Of a stretch of 64,000 nucleotides of DNA, positions 11,520 to 23,263 are shown one piece after another. The notes under the pieces were generated by a model. The model was not told the DNA's origin and did not search any database. It worked only from the letters and a program-made list of their open reading frames with translations. A program made the translations under genes and the position numbers. The number at the start of each line of letters is the position of its first letter. Within the stretch, counting starts at the first letter, position 1. Location: assembly GCA_022385755.1 (NCBI GenBank), contig MU278351.1, positions 127,594-191,593 on the forward strand, in the 5' to 3' direction. The DNA is from Trametopsis cervina. Lineage: Eukaryota; Basidiomycota; Agaricomycetes; Polyporales; Irpicaceae.

Positions 11520-13258
11520 AAGTCAACGGAATAAATAGAAAGCGTGTGGGAATCACCGCAGGCCTTGGACTTCCTGCTTCGAACTTTTGGCGTGGTAGCG
11601 TTCCTGGATGAGCTCAATGACATAGTGATCGGGAATTCCAAACGCGACGTAGCTAGACTATCCCCTTGACATGGCGGAATGCAAGATAACGACGAGCTTG
11701 CCTTCAGTGTTGAAGGTAGCTGCGCCAGAGTCGCCCTTGCTTGCAAACGTTCCGTGCTTCTTGCTAAAGTTGAGGGATACGACCTCCTAGGAGTCGTGCT
11801 CGAACTTGTCGCACGTATAAGCCTGCAACTCCGAAAGACGATCAAAGGTAAGGTCGGTCGATTGCCCGGCTTTGGTTGCGATGAAGCCGGCGCTGCCATT
11901 CTGATCTCAAGGGGTTAGGTATTGACCCAGCCTGCGGCATCAACATGACCCAACAGTCTGAAAAGATAATCGCTGGGGTACTAGAAGGGAGCACATTTGC
12001 TCGATTGCAGTTGAAGAACGACGTGACTCCTACAGCGGTATACTTGCCGGCTGAAGATACATGTTTCCGTTAGACGAAGGAAAGAGATAAAATAAGCACA
12101 CACAGAGATAAACGGAATTCCCCTGAAAGCTCTCTTTGAACCTATTGCCATCGAACGCGATGACAGCAGCATCACGGGTGTAGCGGCGTCGTCGTCGTCT
12201 TCACTCCGCCTTGTTCGCGTCCTCGGGCTCCACCAGCACTGGTGCAAATTGTTCGGCCAAGAGCTTGTCTTCATCATTTTTGGCGGCAAGGACTGTACAA
12301 GTTTCGTTGATAACCTGCTGGAAGCGACGGTCGTCGCTGTTGCGCATGAGTCACTGAGGAGTACCTGGGCATCCGCGGCCATAGGCTTTGATAGTGTCGG
12401 AAGAGGTAACGTGCTTGTTCGTAAGGCATACGGCCCTCACGCTCTTGTTACCATGCTGTTCCTTCCCCTCGTGAAATTATAGGCCGAGTACGCCTTACGT
12501 ATCGCTATTCGCCAACGCCTTTGCGGCGAGGGGGGTACACCCAGGACAGCTGTCAAAACCTGGCGCAAATAATGGATCGGGTCCGTATCTCGACGGCACG
12601 TAATCATAGGTGGGGACCGCCGAGGGACTCAGCACCGCCTTCGATCCAGTGGTGAACTGCCTTTTAGATGCCGTGCTTAGCGAGGATGTCGAGGATGTCG
12701 GCGTTGGCGTCGCGGCAGGAAATCTCCTTACTGGTGTCAGGATGGACGGAGATCCAGAGCACGACAGGCTTGCAGCCACCACCAAGAGTGGAGAAGTGGA
12801 CAGGTAGCATTGTAGACTCGAACGCCTCGGCTCAGATCCCTGAGAAGTAGGATGATCTTAGGAGTAACCGCCTGCTTGCAGAATTTGTTCTTGACGATAG
12901 GGTGGGACTACGAGTTCGACAAATGGCGGAACTCGCCGTGAGAACTGAGGCAGTAAACTTGGAAAAGACGGTAAGCCCTGAAACGAAGGCAATGGGTATG
13001 CGGCAGAGGCGGGAAAGAACACAGATAAAATGCTCACATTCGAACTGCTTAATCACCCCGATCAAGTCAATCACATGCTAAACAGCATTTGAGGGCGTGC
13101 CAATAGGTGCGAGATAAACGTGCAAAGCGACGAAGGTGCTGACCAGGACCGAGGAATTTGATAGTTGCAAGCTCCGTATCCGACAAATCAGTAACTACAG
13201 GGAGAGAAGCTCGTAAGCGGAATAGCCAAGCGGATGGGATGGCTGGAGGCAGAGGCAC
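11520..13258 (-). pseudogene. dead trypsin-like (S1-fold) serine protease gene
   Basis: Minus-strand conceptual translation gives an ordered series of recognisable pieces. They start at 13258 with MPLPPAIPSA, continue with VVLWISVHPDTSKEISCRDA near 12700, a TNKHV segment near 12430 that fits the catalytic-histidine region, and YTRDAAVIAFDGN near 12150. They end with FASKGDSGAATF, whose GDSG (11724-11735) is the catalytic-serine motif of chymotrypsin-fold proteases. I know this arrangement from uncharacterised agaricomycete proteins. The frame is broken by stops near 12664, 12604, 12477, 12351, 12201, 11787 and 11659 and by frame shifts, so no protein can be made. Exact ends are approximate. 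The GDSG motif itself is undamaged. Confidence 0.82.
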
Positions 13259-14049
13259 TCACTCTTTCCGGTGTCAGAAACTTGAGAGGGCTTTCCGACA
13301 GGGATGTTTTTAGTTTTTAGCAGCAGATTTTAACGGAGGAATATAAAGGTTTTCGGTATGATAAGGAGATAGAAAGAGTAAATCGCAGGGGTTTGTTCAA
13401 AACGTTGACTACGCACACTCTAGATATATTCGACCACGTGCATGTCTGGACCCTATTTATCTTGGTATTATTTGGGGCTTCTGGTCCCTTCACGCGAGAT
13501 ATTCTGAACGGTCGCTGCGGCCGTCACTAACAGCCCAGCAAAGATGATTCGTTTTGTGGATGGGCATTCAGAAATAGGAGGTTAGGCACAAACTTTCATG
13601 ACTGAGCATAGAACCACAAAGCTTTATAGGTTACACAGACTGAAAAGTCAGCTCACAGACGGAGGTGCCACAGGGCAAGCGTTGTCAAAGTTGTGTCTAC
13701 TAGCACCGTGTTAGAGTACATTATACGGCTATAGTAAAACGTACGTACCTGGCATCGTGTCAAGATGGCAGTGAACATGGGCGTCGAAGATATGGCCCCG
13801 CCTACTAAACGAGTGAGTTCCTAATGCGGTTTGCCTAGTCAACAAATCGTATCGAGGGTATCCCCTCTCGCCATCGCAGACTGGGTGGATATCACGACAC
13901 TCATAGCCGGGGATGTGTTGCCAGAAGCGTCAGACTCGTTGCGGCCGTGCACGGTGCGACATACGAAGTCTAAAGCTCTGATTGATCCTTCTTACACCTC
14001 GATGGTCACCAGTCGCGTATAGTCGCCGAGGGCATGGATACACTGGAGG
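13259..14049. other. intergenic, no supported gene
   Basis: AT-rich stretch upstream of the protease pseudogene. No coding or structural signal recognised. Confidence 0.45.
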
Positions 14050-14430
14050 CACCTGCTAGCTGTGCATACTCGGCGGCGGCTCGCTGTCTAACCTGGATAG
14101 GTCTGCTCAAGATGGAGTCTTGCCCGTTCTCGCGCATCCAGACGTGCAGAGGCCGAGTCCATTGAAGCATGGGAGCTCAAAGTAGGTTTGGGGCGTTGTG
14201 CGGGTTTCGGTGTTCTGCTGGCGTGTGACAGTTCAAGCTCTCAGATCATCTCGCCCAAATGTCAGAGCGGTAGAGCGTTGGATGAATGTGCGTCTCACTT
14301 GTGATCTTACCTAATTGGAGTATGCAATATGAAATGGCGTGTCCGCGACTCTATGAGATTACAGGTTGTTAGTCATGTTGAGGATCAGAACTGATAATCA
14401 AAAGCTGCTGTGCGATGTCACCCGCTGTGC
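14050..14430 (+). pseudogene. decayed copy of the ArfGAP 3' end and flank
   Basis: This stretch aligns by eye with about 10780-11160. Shared pieces include the segment around the final coding exon (TGTCAGAGCGGTAG, with stop), the intron before it, and downstream TGGAGTATGCAATATGA. Substitutions and small indels break the coding exon, and the zinc finger and most of the gene are absent. It is therefore a partial duplication lying 3.3 kb from the parent, separated by the protease pseudogene. Confidence 0.85.
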
Positions 14431-14512
14431 ACCCGATGCCTAGTTCCAATGTGGAGAGAGTGAGGCCAGGTTGTCAGGCAGAACCAGTCCAGTACGCATG
14501 CGATCAAGACAT

Positions 14513-15361
14513 TCACTTCAAGAGCTCTTCTACTATTCTATCATCGTTGATCTTTGCTACGTTCGCGCCCCGATAGTTCATTCTTCGCAAGACATCAATC
14601 TAGTTGACATGTATGGTGTCGTAAGCCCACTGGCATGCGCGCCACACAGCGTAGGGGCAGACGTACCACTTTACTGCGCTCGAATCCTAGCGACTCGAAC
14701 TGATCAACATGCGCCTTCTCCAGCCCTGCCATCGCAATCTCGTCCTGCTTCGCTCCCGCTGTGCCAGGCTTCCCCGGCCCGCCTGCGTACACCATAGTCC
14801 AATAGCGCGCTGTCTCCTCGAAGCTGGCCTTGCTTGTCAGATAGTGCTTCGCCACCTCTGCATCCTGCGGGTCGTTCGGCTCAGGCGAGCACAATAGGGA
14901 CTGGAGGGAGATTAATGTGGACTTGAGCGTGAGTACGGGCGACCAGGCGTCCTTGAGGATGTCGAGGCAAATGGCGCCAGACGCGGAGGAAACGTTCGGA
15001 TGATACGTCTTTGTGAGGAACTTCATCTTGACGGGCTGGAAAGGGTACGAATCTGGTATGACGATATCCTGCCGTTCATGGTGAGTTACGCCACACTGCG
15101 AATAGGTTGTGAGGGCGCGCAACTCACGACATCGAAGTGGCCACCTTCGTATGGCGTGCCCTGGGGACCGTTGAAGGACCCCTTTAGGTGATAGGGGGAG
15201 TTGTTGATGAGTTCTATGCTGATGCTGGAGGATTTGTCCTTCTTGCAGTCTGTGAACAAGCAGTGGTTAGAGTTGTATGTCATAGCACGTGCAGCTGCGA
15301 GTCTTTAGGTTCTCATACCCGCAATTTCCTTGTTGACGCGGCGAAGTCTAGCGTCGGACAT
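14513..15361 (-). CDS. UBC1: Ubiquitin-conjugating enzyme E2 with C-terminal UBA domain (Ubc1/UBE2K type)
   Basis: Four exons on the minus strand (15361-15319, 15249-15128, 15068-14667, 14599-14513) sum to 654 nt, 217 residues. The UBC fold includes [28 protein letters not shown], the active-site region [20 protein letters not shown] with the catalytic Cys, and the [16 protein letters not shown] helix. Residues about 175-217 form a UBA domain ([19 protein letters not shown] ... IVEELLK). Yeast Ubc1 has 215 residues and the same order, and it extends K48-linked ubiquitin chains for proteasomal degradation. All motifs needed for activity appear present. The UBA end lies in a separate last exon whose phase confirms it. 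Confidence 0.96.
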
Positions 15362-15920
15362 TGCTGCGCCGATGAGAAAAAAATACAAGTAAGAGTCAAA
15401 AGGAAGGCTAGGAGATACAGAGGAGATGTGAAGCAGGTGTGAGTCGTCGAGAACGTGGGCGTCGTGAGTTCGGGCGAGGGCAATGTGGTTGCAGGCAAGC
15501 ATCAGAATTAGAGAGCGCGACAGATCTATTCACACTCGGCATCATCCGAATCAGTCCTCCTTCCAACCACTTGCGCTGAAATCAGACAGTAGGCAGTCGG
15601 TAAAGGGCACGTATACGTAGCGATAATATTGAACTTGACCCCCTCTGAACGAGTCGGGAAGGCAACAATTACAGGCGAAATCAGAGTGGGTCGCCTTTCG
15701 TGCTGAGAATCGAGATCCATGGCACGTGATATATTCCCGTTTCACCGCCACGGCTACTCGCGTTTCTACAGTAGCTAACACGGTGGACTGGTCTCATAAC
15801 AGGAATAACTTCAACACTGGAACACATTTAGCTATTACGCGCGGGTGTGTTAATGGTACCGCCGCAGACACACTAGGTCCGACCTGTCTGGCATATTGCG
15901 GAGACGAGTTCACAAGGATC
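15362..15920. other. intergenic, no supported gene
   Basis: Upstream flank of the E2 gene. Short frames only. Confidence 0.45.
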
Positions 15921-17204
15921 ATGAGGAATGTGAAGTCTATATTCGAGGTGAGTAGTACTAAATTCTTGGTGGCCCCAGCACACCTCTCATCACATCTCAC
16001 TCCGATTTATAGCTACAATGGCCCAGGAATGACATTGGCCTATCGTTCGTCTACATGCAGCCTTGCACTTCCACCCCAGCAAGCTCCTTCTCAGGGGAAG
16101 TGCTGCTCTCCCTGAGTGCCAGATGGTTCAGAAGCTACACCGGATACCTCCAGCACCGCCTCGACCACCTCCGAAGAGGCTTTCTTCCCCCGCTTTCTGT
16201 TTTTCTGTTCTTGTCTCAACAACTCGTCATCCACCTCCCAGCTGGGTCGTCGTCCCAGCGGCGCTTCGGCGCAACCCTATCCGAGTCAAGCGCGACAGGG
16301 TGTGCCAACGCCGTCGCCGCGGGTAGCTCGTATTACACCTGGTGTATCCCAGATGTGGCAAGAGAGTCGACGCTTCAGCGCGGTATGTTGTGAGCGCTCG
16401 AAAAGAATATGTCATCCGGGTGCCACGGTAAAGGATATCTTCTATTATCTGGTGAGCCTAGTGATCTATGGTATGAAACCTCTTATGACAGTCTTCTCTC
16501 TCAAGCAATTGAGAGAACTCTGGGTGAAGACACCCTTCCGCCTAGTACAACCGTGTCAAAAGGAGTTAGCACACTAACCGCTAGCTTAGACTCGACCTCA
16601 AATGCTCTGAGTAACGCATGTGGATCCCTGCTACGTCATCCAGAGTGCTGAAAGCGTCTGCAGGTGGAAATGGACCATCACTAGAGAAGACGCGCCGGAT
16701 CCCCAGCGTCACGCTGAGGTGGTATATCTGGACGCGGACGTGCATGTGTATCCTTCGCGCTTGTATACCGTCGTCCCTGACAGGAGTCAAAGACCCACCA
16801 GAGTTGGAGAGGCGGAGAAAGGGTGTGACGCTTACTGTCGTACGTACAGTGATCTACGGAGCCGAATACACCACTCTCACAATTTATGCAGCTGCGTTCT
16901 TAAAGGAACTCAACTGCGAATCCACTTTTGGCCTATGAAGCGCGACACTTTTTCTTTCCAACCCGGCGACTTTCCTGAACAGCTGTCCATCGCCGAGGGA
17001 ACATATGACTGTTCAGAGAGGCTCTCTCATAACCCAAACACATTCACGTCGCTCTCGTTTGGACCGACTGACTATTGGAAAGGACTTCGCATTTCAAGAG
17101 GTGCGGATAGTTCGGCATCATGCGATGTAGAAGCTGGACATGTTTATCAAACGCGCAGCATTTCTCTGAAATCAATGCAACAGATGACATATTGCAAGAC
17201 CTGA
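15921..17204 (+). CDS. possible multi-exon hypothetical protein
   Basis: A run of fairly long plus-strand frames. An exon beginning MRNVKSIFE at 15921 can be joined by a GT..AG intron (15948-16012) to a frame continuing to about 16390. A Ser/Pro-rich frame covers 16116-16577, and further frames lie at 16409-16651 and 16620-17204. I could not find one set of introns that links them all, and recognise no domain. This may be one gene with a low-complexity middle, two small genes, or a degenerate gene. Boundaries and strand are tentative. Confidence 0.25.
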
Positions 17205-17945
17205 CTCAGTTTGAAGAACTCTAATGGGATGCTTATACGTACAGTAGCTGGCTGACTGGGTCTCCGACCCCGTGCCCGAACCAGATGACGCACACCCCGT
17301 TTCCTGACCTTGAGCCAACTGTATTCTACAGCTATCATTCAATTCACTTAACAGTATAAGTGTATATCCATTTCCCTGGTACGCTTTTTCAACTACTTCT
17401 GTTAGTCGCTGACATGTCACAGGCAACATACCGTTATGACAACATGTACCGGTGACCTTACATCTGTCAAATATGCGATAGAACGATTAGATATGAGCAT
17501 TACTCCTGGTCACTGGGCAGATCTCGACCATACATCAACTCTGCTCAGGGGCGATGTCTCGCGCTAGTACGTCGATACAGTGCCCTATAACGCAGGCGGT
17601 GACTTCATTGCTGCCTGCAAGAAGCATCCATTGGACAACGTTCTGTGGTGGCGATCCGCTTTTCCTGTATTCTAATGTGAATATGATATGGCCACCACAT
17701 GTGGCCAACTTGCGTAACTCCAGAGGCCAAAAGTCGTAGAGCTGCTCCTGCATTCATCAGTGCTTTCTTGACATCGCGTAAGTTGTCCTTCTCTCTCCCC
17801 GCCATCCGCGCACTTATACACATTTGTCCTGTCTGTTCAGAACCGATGGGCGGACATCGCTCGCCCTTCCCCTATACGGGGTGATGTCTTGTGTGAATGC
17901 AGCTCCCTAGTGGTGCGTCAGGGCGAACTCTACTGAACAGAACGG
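17205..17945. other. intergenic, no supported gene
   Basis: Short frames only; it holds the promoter side of the P450 gene. Confidence 0.45.
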
Positions 17946-17952
17946 TATAAAT
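17946..17952 (+). promoter_or_regulatory. TATA-box candidate for the P450 gene
   Basis: TATAAAT lies 65-71 bases before the P450 ATG at 18017, a usual distance for a fungal gene with a short leader. Sequence match only. Confidence 0.5.
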
Positions 17953-18016
17953 ATTGGTCTCGTTGTCCTTGAAAACACCCAGTTTACACATCTGGAATCG
18001 TCCCAAATTCACCGTC

Positions 18017-20115
18017 ATGGCTCACATAAATTTGCCAGTCATAGGTCATGGCACAACGAGCGACGCTACGCTGGTTGTAATTGTCTTTGGATTAGTACGT
18101 CCCTAACCCTTATGATTGCTCAACGCTCACCGGCCTATCATGTAGGTCGCTCATTGGGTCTTCCGACGTTGGGACCCTTTCAAATTCTTGCCCGTAGCCT
18201 CACTGCTCATCGCACCTCCTGCACTGCTATCACTGTTATTCGTTCGACAGCATGGAATACTCTATGCCACGCTGTTGTCGTTTTTCATCTATTTCTCCTC
18301 GCTACTTATCTCACTCGTTATCTATCGACTCTCTCCGTTCCATCCTTTAGCGAGCTACCCAGGGCCTGTCATCAACAGGCTCTCCGGGCTCTGGATGGCC
18401 TGGATTGCCCGGAAGAGTAAACGACATCTTTATGTCCAACGCCTTCATGATAAGTACGGCGATTTTGTTCGCACAGGTTCTCGTTTCCTACCTTATAGTC
18501 TCTAGCAGTGCTGATATGGTCTCTCTACAGGACCGAATGAATTATATATACGGGATGCGTCAGCCATACTCCCTCTTTTAGGCCCCAACGGCATGCCGAA
18601 AGGCCCTGGAATGAAAGGACGAGGCTTCCATGAGCCAGCAGCACTCATTGCGTGTTCTGACCCCAAAGAGCATACCCGCCGCCGACGGCCCTGGAACCGA
18701 GCTTTCAGCACGCCTGCCTTGAAAGATTATCAACCAATCGTAGCAAGGCGGGTAAGTCAGCTCGTGGAAGGCTTGCAAAACCAACACGGGACGGTTGATC
18801 TGTCTCAGTGGATAAGCTTCTTCACGTGCGTTACCATTTCTATCGCTTTCGAGGATAGTTCCTAATGTCGATTTGCTGTCACAAGGTATGATTTTATGGG
18901 AGACATGGCGTGAGTAGTATACCTGACTCTACTGGGGCAAATTTGACCGTCAATTTAGTTTTGGCGGTGGGACCGACCTGCTCCGTGATGGAGATAAATA
19001 CGGTCTTTGGAAGTTGCTCCAGGACGGCCTGAGGTTCGTCCAAGCCCGACTGCCAGAGTTCCATTCTTGCTCACGTGAATCTCAGAATTGCCGTCATGTA
19101 CGAGCATGTCCCCTGGTTATCGTACTACACCAAGCGAGTGCCTAACGTAGGGAACGACCTCGTGGAGCTGCATAAGGTGGCTTTTGAGCGAACTGCTAAG
19201 CGCTACGAGAATGGCTCCTCCACGAAGGATTTGTTCTATTTCCTTGTACGTTGGCTGTTTCACTCATCTGTGTCCCCCGCTGATTAGCAATCAGAGCAAC
19301 GAGGACAACACAGAGACGGTGTCTCCTCCACGCCACACTGTACTGGCAGATGGAATTCTTGCTGTAATTGCCGGATCAGATACTACAGCAACCACGCTGG
19401 CCAACATGTTCGTCTGTCTTCTCAGCCACCCGGAGATGTACAAGCGACTTCAGGCAGAAGTTGATCGATACTATCCGCCGGGTGAAGATGCCCTCAATCC
19501 CCAATATCACGCGCATATGACATACCTTGATGCCATAATGTAAGTGTGGATTTGTGTGGTTTCTGTCTAACATATCTCAGTATTCGAATCTCTACACATA
19601 ACAGCAATGAAGCCATGCGGTTGTTCCCGGCGGTACCGAGTGGCAGCCTGCGTGCGCCTTTACGTGGTTCTGGGGGCAAGGTACTGGGGAAACAGTCAGT
19701 TCCTCTCCTTATAAAGTACATCATCGCTGTACTCATCTGCTTTATCAGTTTTATACCTGAAGGCACTCAGACCCGTATAACAACATGGGGTGTACACCGA
19801 GATGCGCGCAACTTCACTAACCCAACCGCGTTTTGGCCAGACAGATGGCTGATCGCCGAAGGACATGAGCCCGCGCCCCCGGGATCCTTCGTGCACAACG
19901 CTGACGCGTTCATCCCTTTCTCTGTCGGCCCCTCCAACTGTGTGGGCAAGAATTTGGCGCTTCTCGAGATGAAGATGGTGATCTGTCTGTGTATGCAGAC
20001 GTTTGAGATGCGGTTTGCCGATGGCTGGAATGCGAAGATGTGGGAGGAAAATATAGACGATTCGTTCGTGATAGGCATGGGTCAGCTACCCGTTGTCCTG
20101 CAACGTCGTGACTAA
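18017..20115 (+). CDS. Cytochrome P450 monooxygenase
   Basis: Nine exons (18017-18094, 18146-18476, 18531-18825, 18886-18909, 18959-19033, 19086-19245, 19295-19539, 19605-19694, 19749-20115) sum to 1665 nt, 554 residues. The N-terminus has two or three hydrophobic helices, so it is ER-anchored. The I-helix oxygen-activation motif AGSDTTATT, the K-helix ExxR in NEAMRLFP, a PDRW motif and the heme-binding loop FSVGPSNCVG with the cysteine ligand are all present. Agaricomycete P450s of this layout oxidise lipids, xenobiotics or secondary metabolites; the substrate cannot be told. Exon 4 is only 24 nt. No biosynthetic partners flank it apart from a carbohydrate-active gene, so it is not obviously clustered. 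Confidence 0.95.
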
Positions 20116-21517
20116 GAAGGCGGCGGAGGCCCGAAGAATACGCACAAGAAGAGACCCAGAAGTTAGCGCCCCGCAGAACGTTTGCAAGTGTAAAATCTTG
20201 GAACTACCTATATTCGGACGTCGTATTCTGAATATCATCTCGGTGTTTGCACAGTATGCTCTATAAATCATTCATCTTCGACATAGTGGATGACTGCGAC
20301 CCGTAGTGTACCATGCTTAATTTTCGATTCGCACTGGGGTAGTTACTCATTAAATCACACAATTAAGAGAAATAAGTGATCATGGACGGATGAGCGCTTC
20401 ATTTCCCTTTCATTTGATCCCTTCTCAGACATCTCTCCATCCCGCCCCTAGCCCCCTTTGGCCTCAGTAGCGGACGCACCGGTACCTCTCAGCACCACTT
20501 GCTTATATTTTGGCGACAGCCTACGACTACAGTTTCCCCTCCGGATCTGGATGGGCGACGCTGTTTGGCTGCCAGCGCGGTAAAGCGCGGATGATCTGTG
20601 GTACCGCAAATCCACTCAGGTGCGATCACTTTGGCAGTCTGTATGATATTATGGGTTCTCGTTATAACGGCACTAACGCTAACTTAGCCATAGATATGAG
20701 ACCCTGTCGATAAATCTTCCGACATGTCACCATTACCACAGATTGGAGGACTGTTCAACGTCTCTACAGCTGTGCTATTCCTATGTCAGCAACTAGAAAG
20801 AACAGGATTCTTTGTGGCACTCGCACATTTTCATCACATCTTACTGGACACAACTTGACATCGTGCATATTATCTGATACCAAGATTCTTGCGACCATCT
20901 GCCGCCACTCAACTCAGATGTCGCCTACCAGTCACAAATAGCTTGATCGTGCAAACTTGGTACTCATGACCTCGTCATCGTCCGACGTCTTTCCAACGGG
21001 TGGCATACTTGACCATCACGCATCATTGCCCTTCAATACCCTATGTCTGGCCTCTGGATATGTTCATCTTGACCACCTATACCATGTGGGCCGCATTGTT
21101 CTATGGCAGGCTGTTCGATCATCATCGCAGCATCGCGGCATAAAACAGGACGTTTTCATAGCCTCCATAGGAGCTGTTCCTTCCGGTAAATATGCACAGG
21201 TGGTGCGTTCTGATTCTTCTGGCGTTGCTTGAAGGTCAGATGTATCGCATCGGCTCTAAGTCGGCTTGAAAATCCATCATATGTCTGACCCTTCCTCACA
21301 GAACACAACCCATGCGTCTGGCTCTATTTTATCGTGGGGCGAGGCCTCGAAGACGTCTATATGCGATCACCTCGGTATTGCGCGCACGGTGCACATCTTA
21401 TTCAATGAAACTGCCCCTCGGTTAATGCTTAAGACAGGATGACCCTGCTAGCATCCGAAGTTGAACCTCATCCACCGCTTCTGTGATATTGCAACACAAA
21501 ACGACATTCGGGCGAGC
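20116..21517. other. intergenic, no supported gene
   Basis: About 1.4 kb with short frames only (for example near 20510 and 20957) that lack homology or splice continuity. Confidence 0.45.
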
Positions 21518-21529
21518 AGCTTATAAGCT
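21518..21529 (+). promoter_or_regulatory. palindromic TATA-like element before the GH12 gene
   Basis: AGCTTATAAGCT is a perfect 12-base palindrome containing TATAAG, about 60 bases before the ATG at 21586. It could act as a TATA element. Confidence 0.4.
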
Positions 21530-21585
21530 GAATACCTCCGTGTGAGCACCACAAGAAGCTGAAAACAGTGCTCCCTGATCTGACA

Positions 21586-22787
21586 ATGATTCGCGCGCTC
21601 CTCTCTCTCGTCCTCGTATCCCTCGCGGCCACAGTCTGCAACGCACAGACCATCACGGGTCAGTATGACTGTATGCCTGCCGGGGCATTCACCCTGTGCC
21701 AGAATCTCTGGGGAAAATGTGAGTAAATGTTTCATCGAAAGGCCTATTGTTCTAGTCTAACTAGTCTTCCAGCTGCTGGCGTTGGATCACAAAACTCCAC
21801 TCTGATCAGCGCGAGCGGCAACAGTGTGTCTTGGGCAACCAACTGGACATGGGCAAATGGTCCCAACAATGTAAAGAGCTGTGCGTATTCCTCTAGCTGT
21901 CGAGGTTCTCATTCTCAATATTATCGCCGTAATGCAGATGCGAATGTACTCCACAACTCAGCCAAGGGCATGCAGGTCAGCCATCCCGCTGCATGCTTCT
22001 AATAGACTTTGGCACAGCTGATCGTAAAATGTGCAGCTCTCCGCTGTGAAGTCTGCCCCTACCACCTGGAACTGGTCCTACCTGTCCCAATCTCAAGGCA
22101 TTCGTGCTGATGTATCGTGCGTATTGTTCCACTGGGACGTGATCGTATATCGAGCTGACGAGCAACAGGTACGACATCTGGTTCGGCAAAGCGCAGTCTG
22201 GAAGTCCGGCAACTTCTGCTTCCTCCTATGAGATGTATGTCATATCCAGCCACCCTCAAAGTATCATGATGCTTAACGTTCGCTCCTGAAATAGCATGAT
22301 CTGGCTATCTGGCCTCGGCGGGTATGTGTCACCTGTTGTTGGTCTTATCGGTTAGCTCAACTAAACCATCCCTTGAAGCATACAACCCGTCGGATCCCAG
22401 ATCCTCAGCGGTTTGAACATCGCCGGCCACACGTGGAATCTCTGGAAGGGCCCCAATGCTAACTGGCAGGTCCTCTCGTTCGTCAGTGCAAGTGGCGACA
22501 TCACGAACTTCAATGCGGATCTCAATGCATTTTTCAGTGCGCCAGCAACTCCCTTTGATGCATCGCAGATCATTCTGACAGTTTTCCTCCCTCCCTTGCA
22601 GCATACCTTGTTCAAAGCCAAGGTGTCGCGTCGTCACAGGTATGTTGGTCTACCCTCGAAAGCGCCTGAGTACGAACTGACATGGAGTCAAACACAGTAT
22701 ATCCAAGCTATCCAGACGGGCACGGAGCCGTTCGTGGGTTCTGCAGACTTGTTGATTCGTAACTTCACCGTGGCTGTGAACGTCTGA
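21586..22787 (+). CDS. Secreted GH12 endoglucanase/xyloglucanase-type enzyme
   Basis: Nine exons (21586-21718, 21773-21880, 21938-21975, 22037-22116, 22169-22234, 22295-22321, 22379-22536, 22602-22639, 22698-22787) sum to 738 nt, 245 residues. A signal peptide of about 21 residues ends near CNAQ. The GH12 beta-jelly-roll follows with FTLCQNLWGKS, the WATNWTWANG strand, YEIMIWLSGLGG with the nucleophile Glu, and GTEPFVGS with the acid/base Glu. Both catalytic residues and the usual length (about 240) are present. GH12 enzymes cut beta-1,4-glucan or xyloglucan backbones outside the cell. There is no cellulose-binding module or GPI signal. Exon 6 is just 27 nt and carries part of the active-site strand. 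Confidence 0.95.
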
Positions 22788-23263
22788 GAAAATTGTGACA
22801 GTATGTTTTGTACAGTAATTCAAGAAAGGAGACTGGAATACGATCAGCTGCTAGAGCACCTGACGTGCCCGAGGACTCGTTAGCCGCGGCCCGGCCTTGA
22901 CATCATCCTGCCTACAGATAAGGTATGTCACGTGAATGTAGTCGAGAGTCACCGAGCGATAGATCTAGTCCTCGGACTTTTCCCACATGTCCGGACTCAC
23001 TTAAGTACCAGTGTGAGAGTGCTACAGTGCAACCTGGACTTTTGCTGCTCTTCGTGTCGCAGGTTCTTGGTTGAGGCCCGCTGAGAGCCTAGCTTGTCAG
23101 GAGGTACGTTTAACCCTATCTTGAACCGTTCTTGCATGTCTTATACCTTAACCTGCGGGTGCATTAGAATTGTGGTGCGTTCCATCAGTTGACCGATGTA
23201 GAATTCCGTGGTACAACATAAGATAATTTTTTATCTAGTGTACGACGCAAGAGTGTAAAAACC
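22788..23263. other. intergenic, no supported gene
   Basis: The GH12 3' flank and the promoter side of the next gene. Nothing else seen. Confidence 0.5.
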
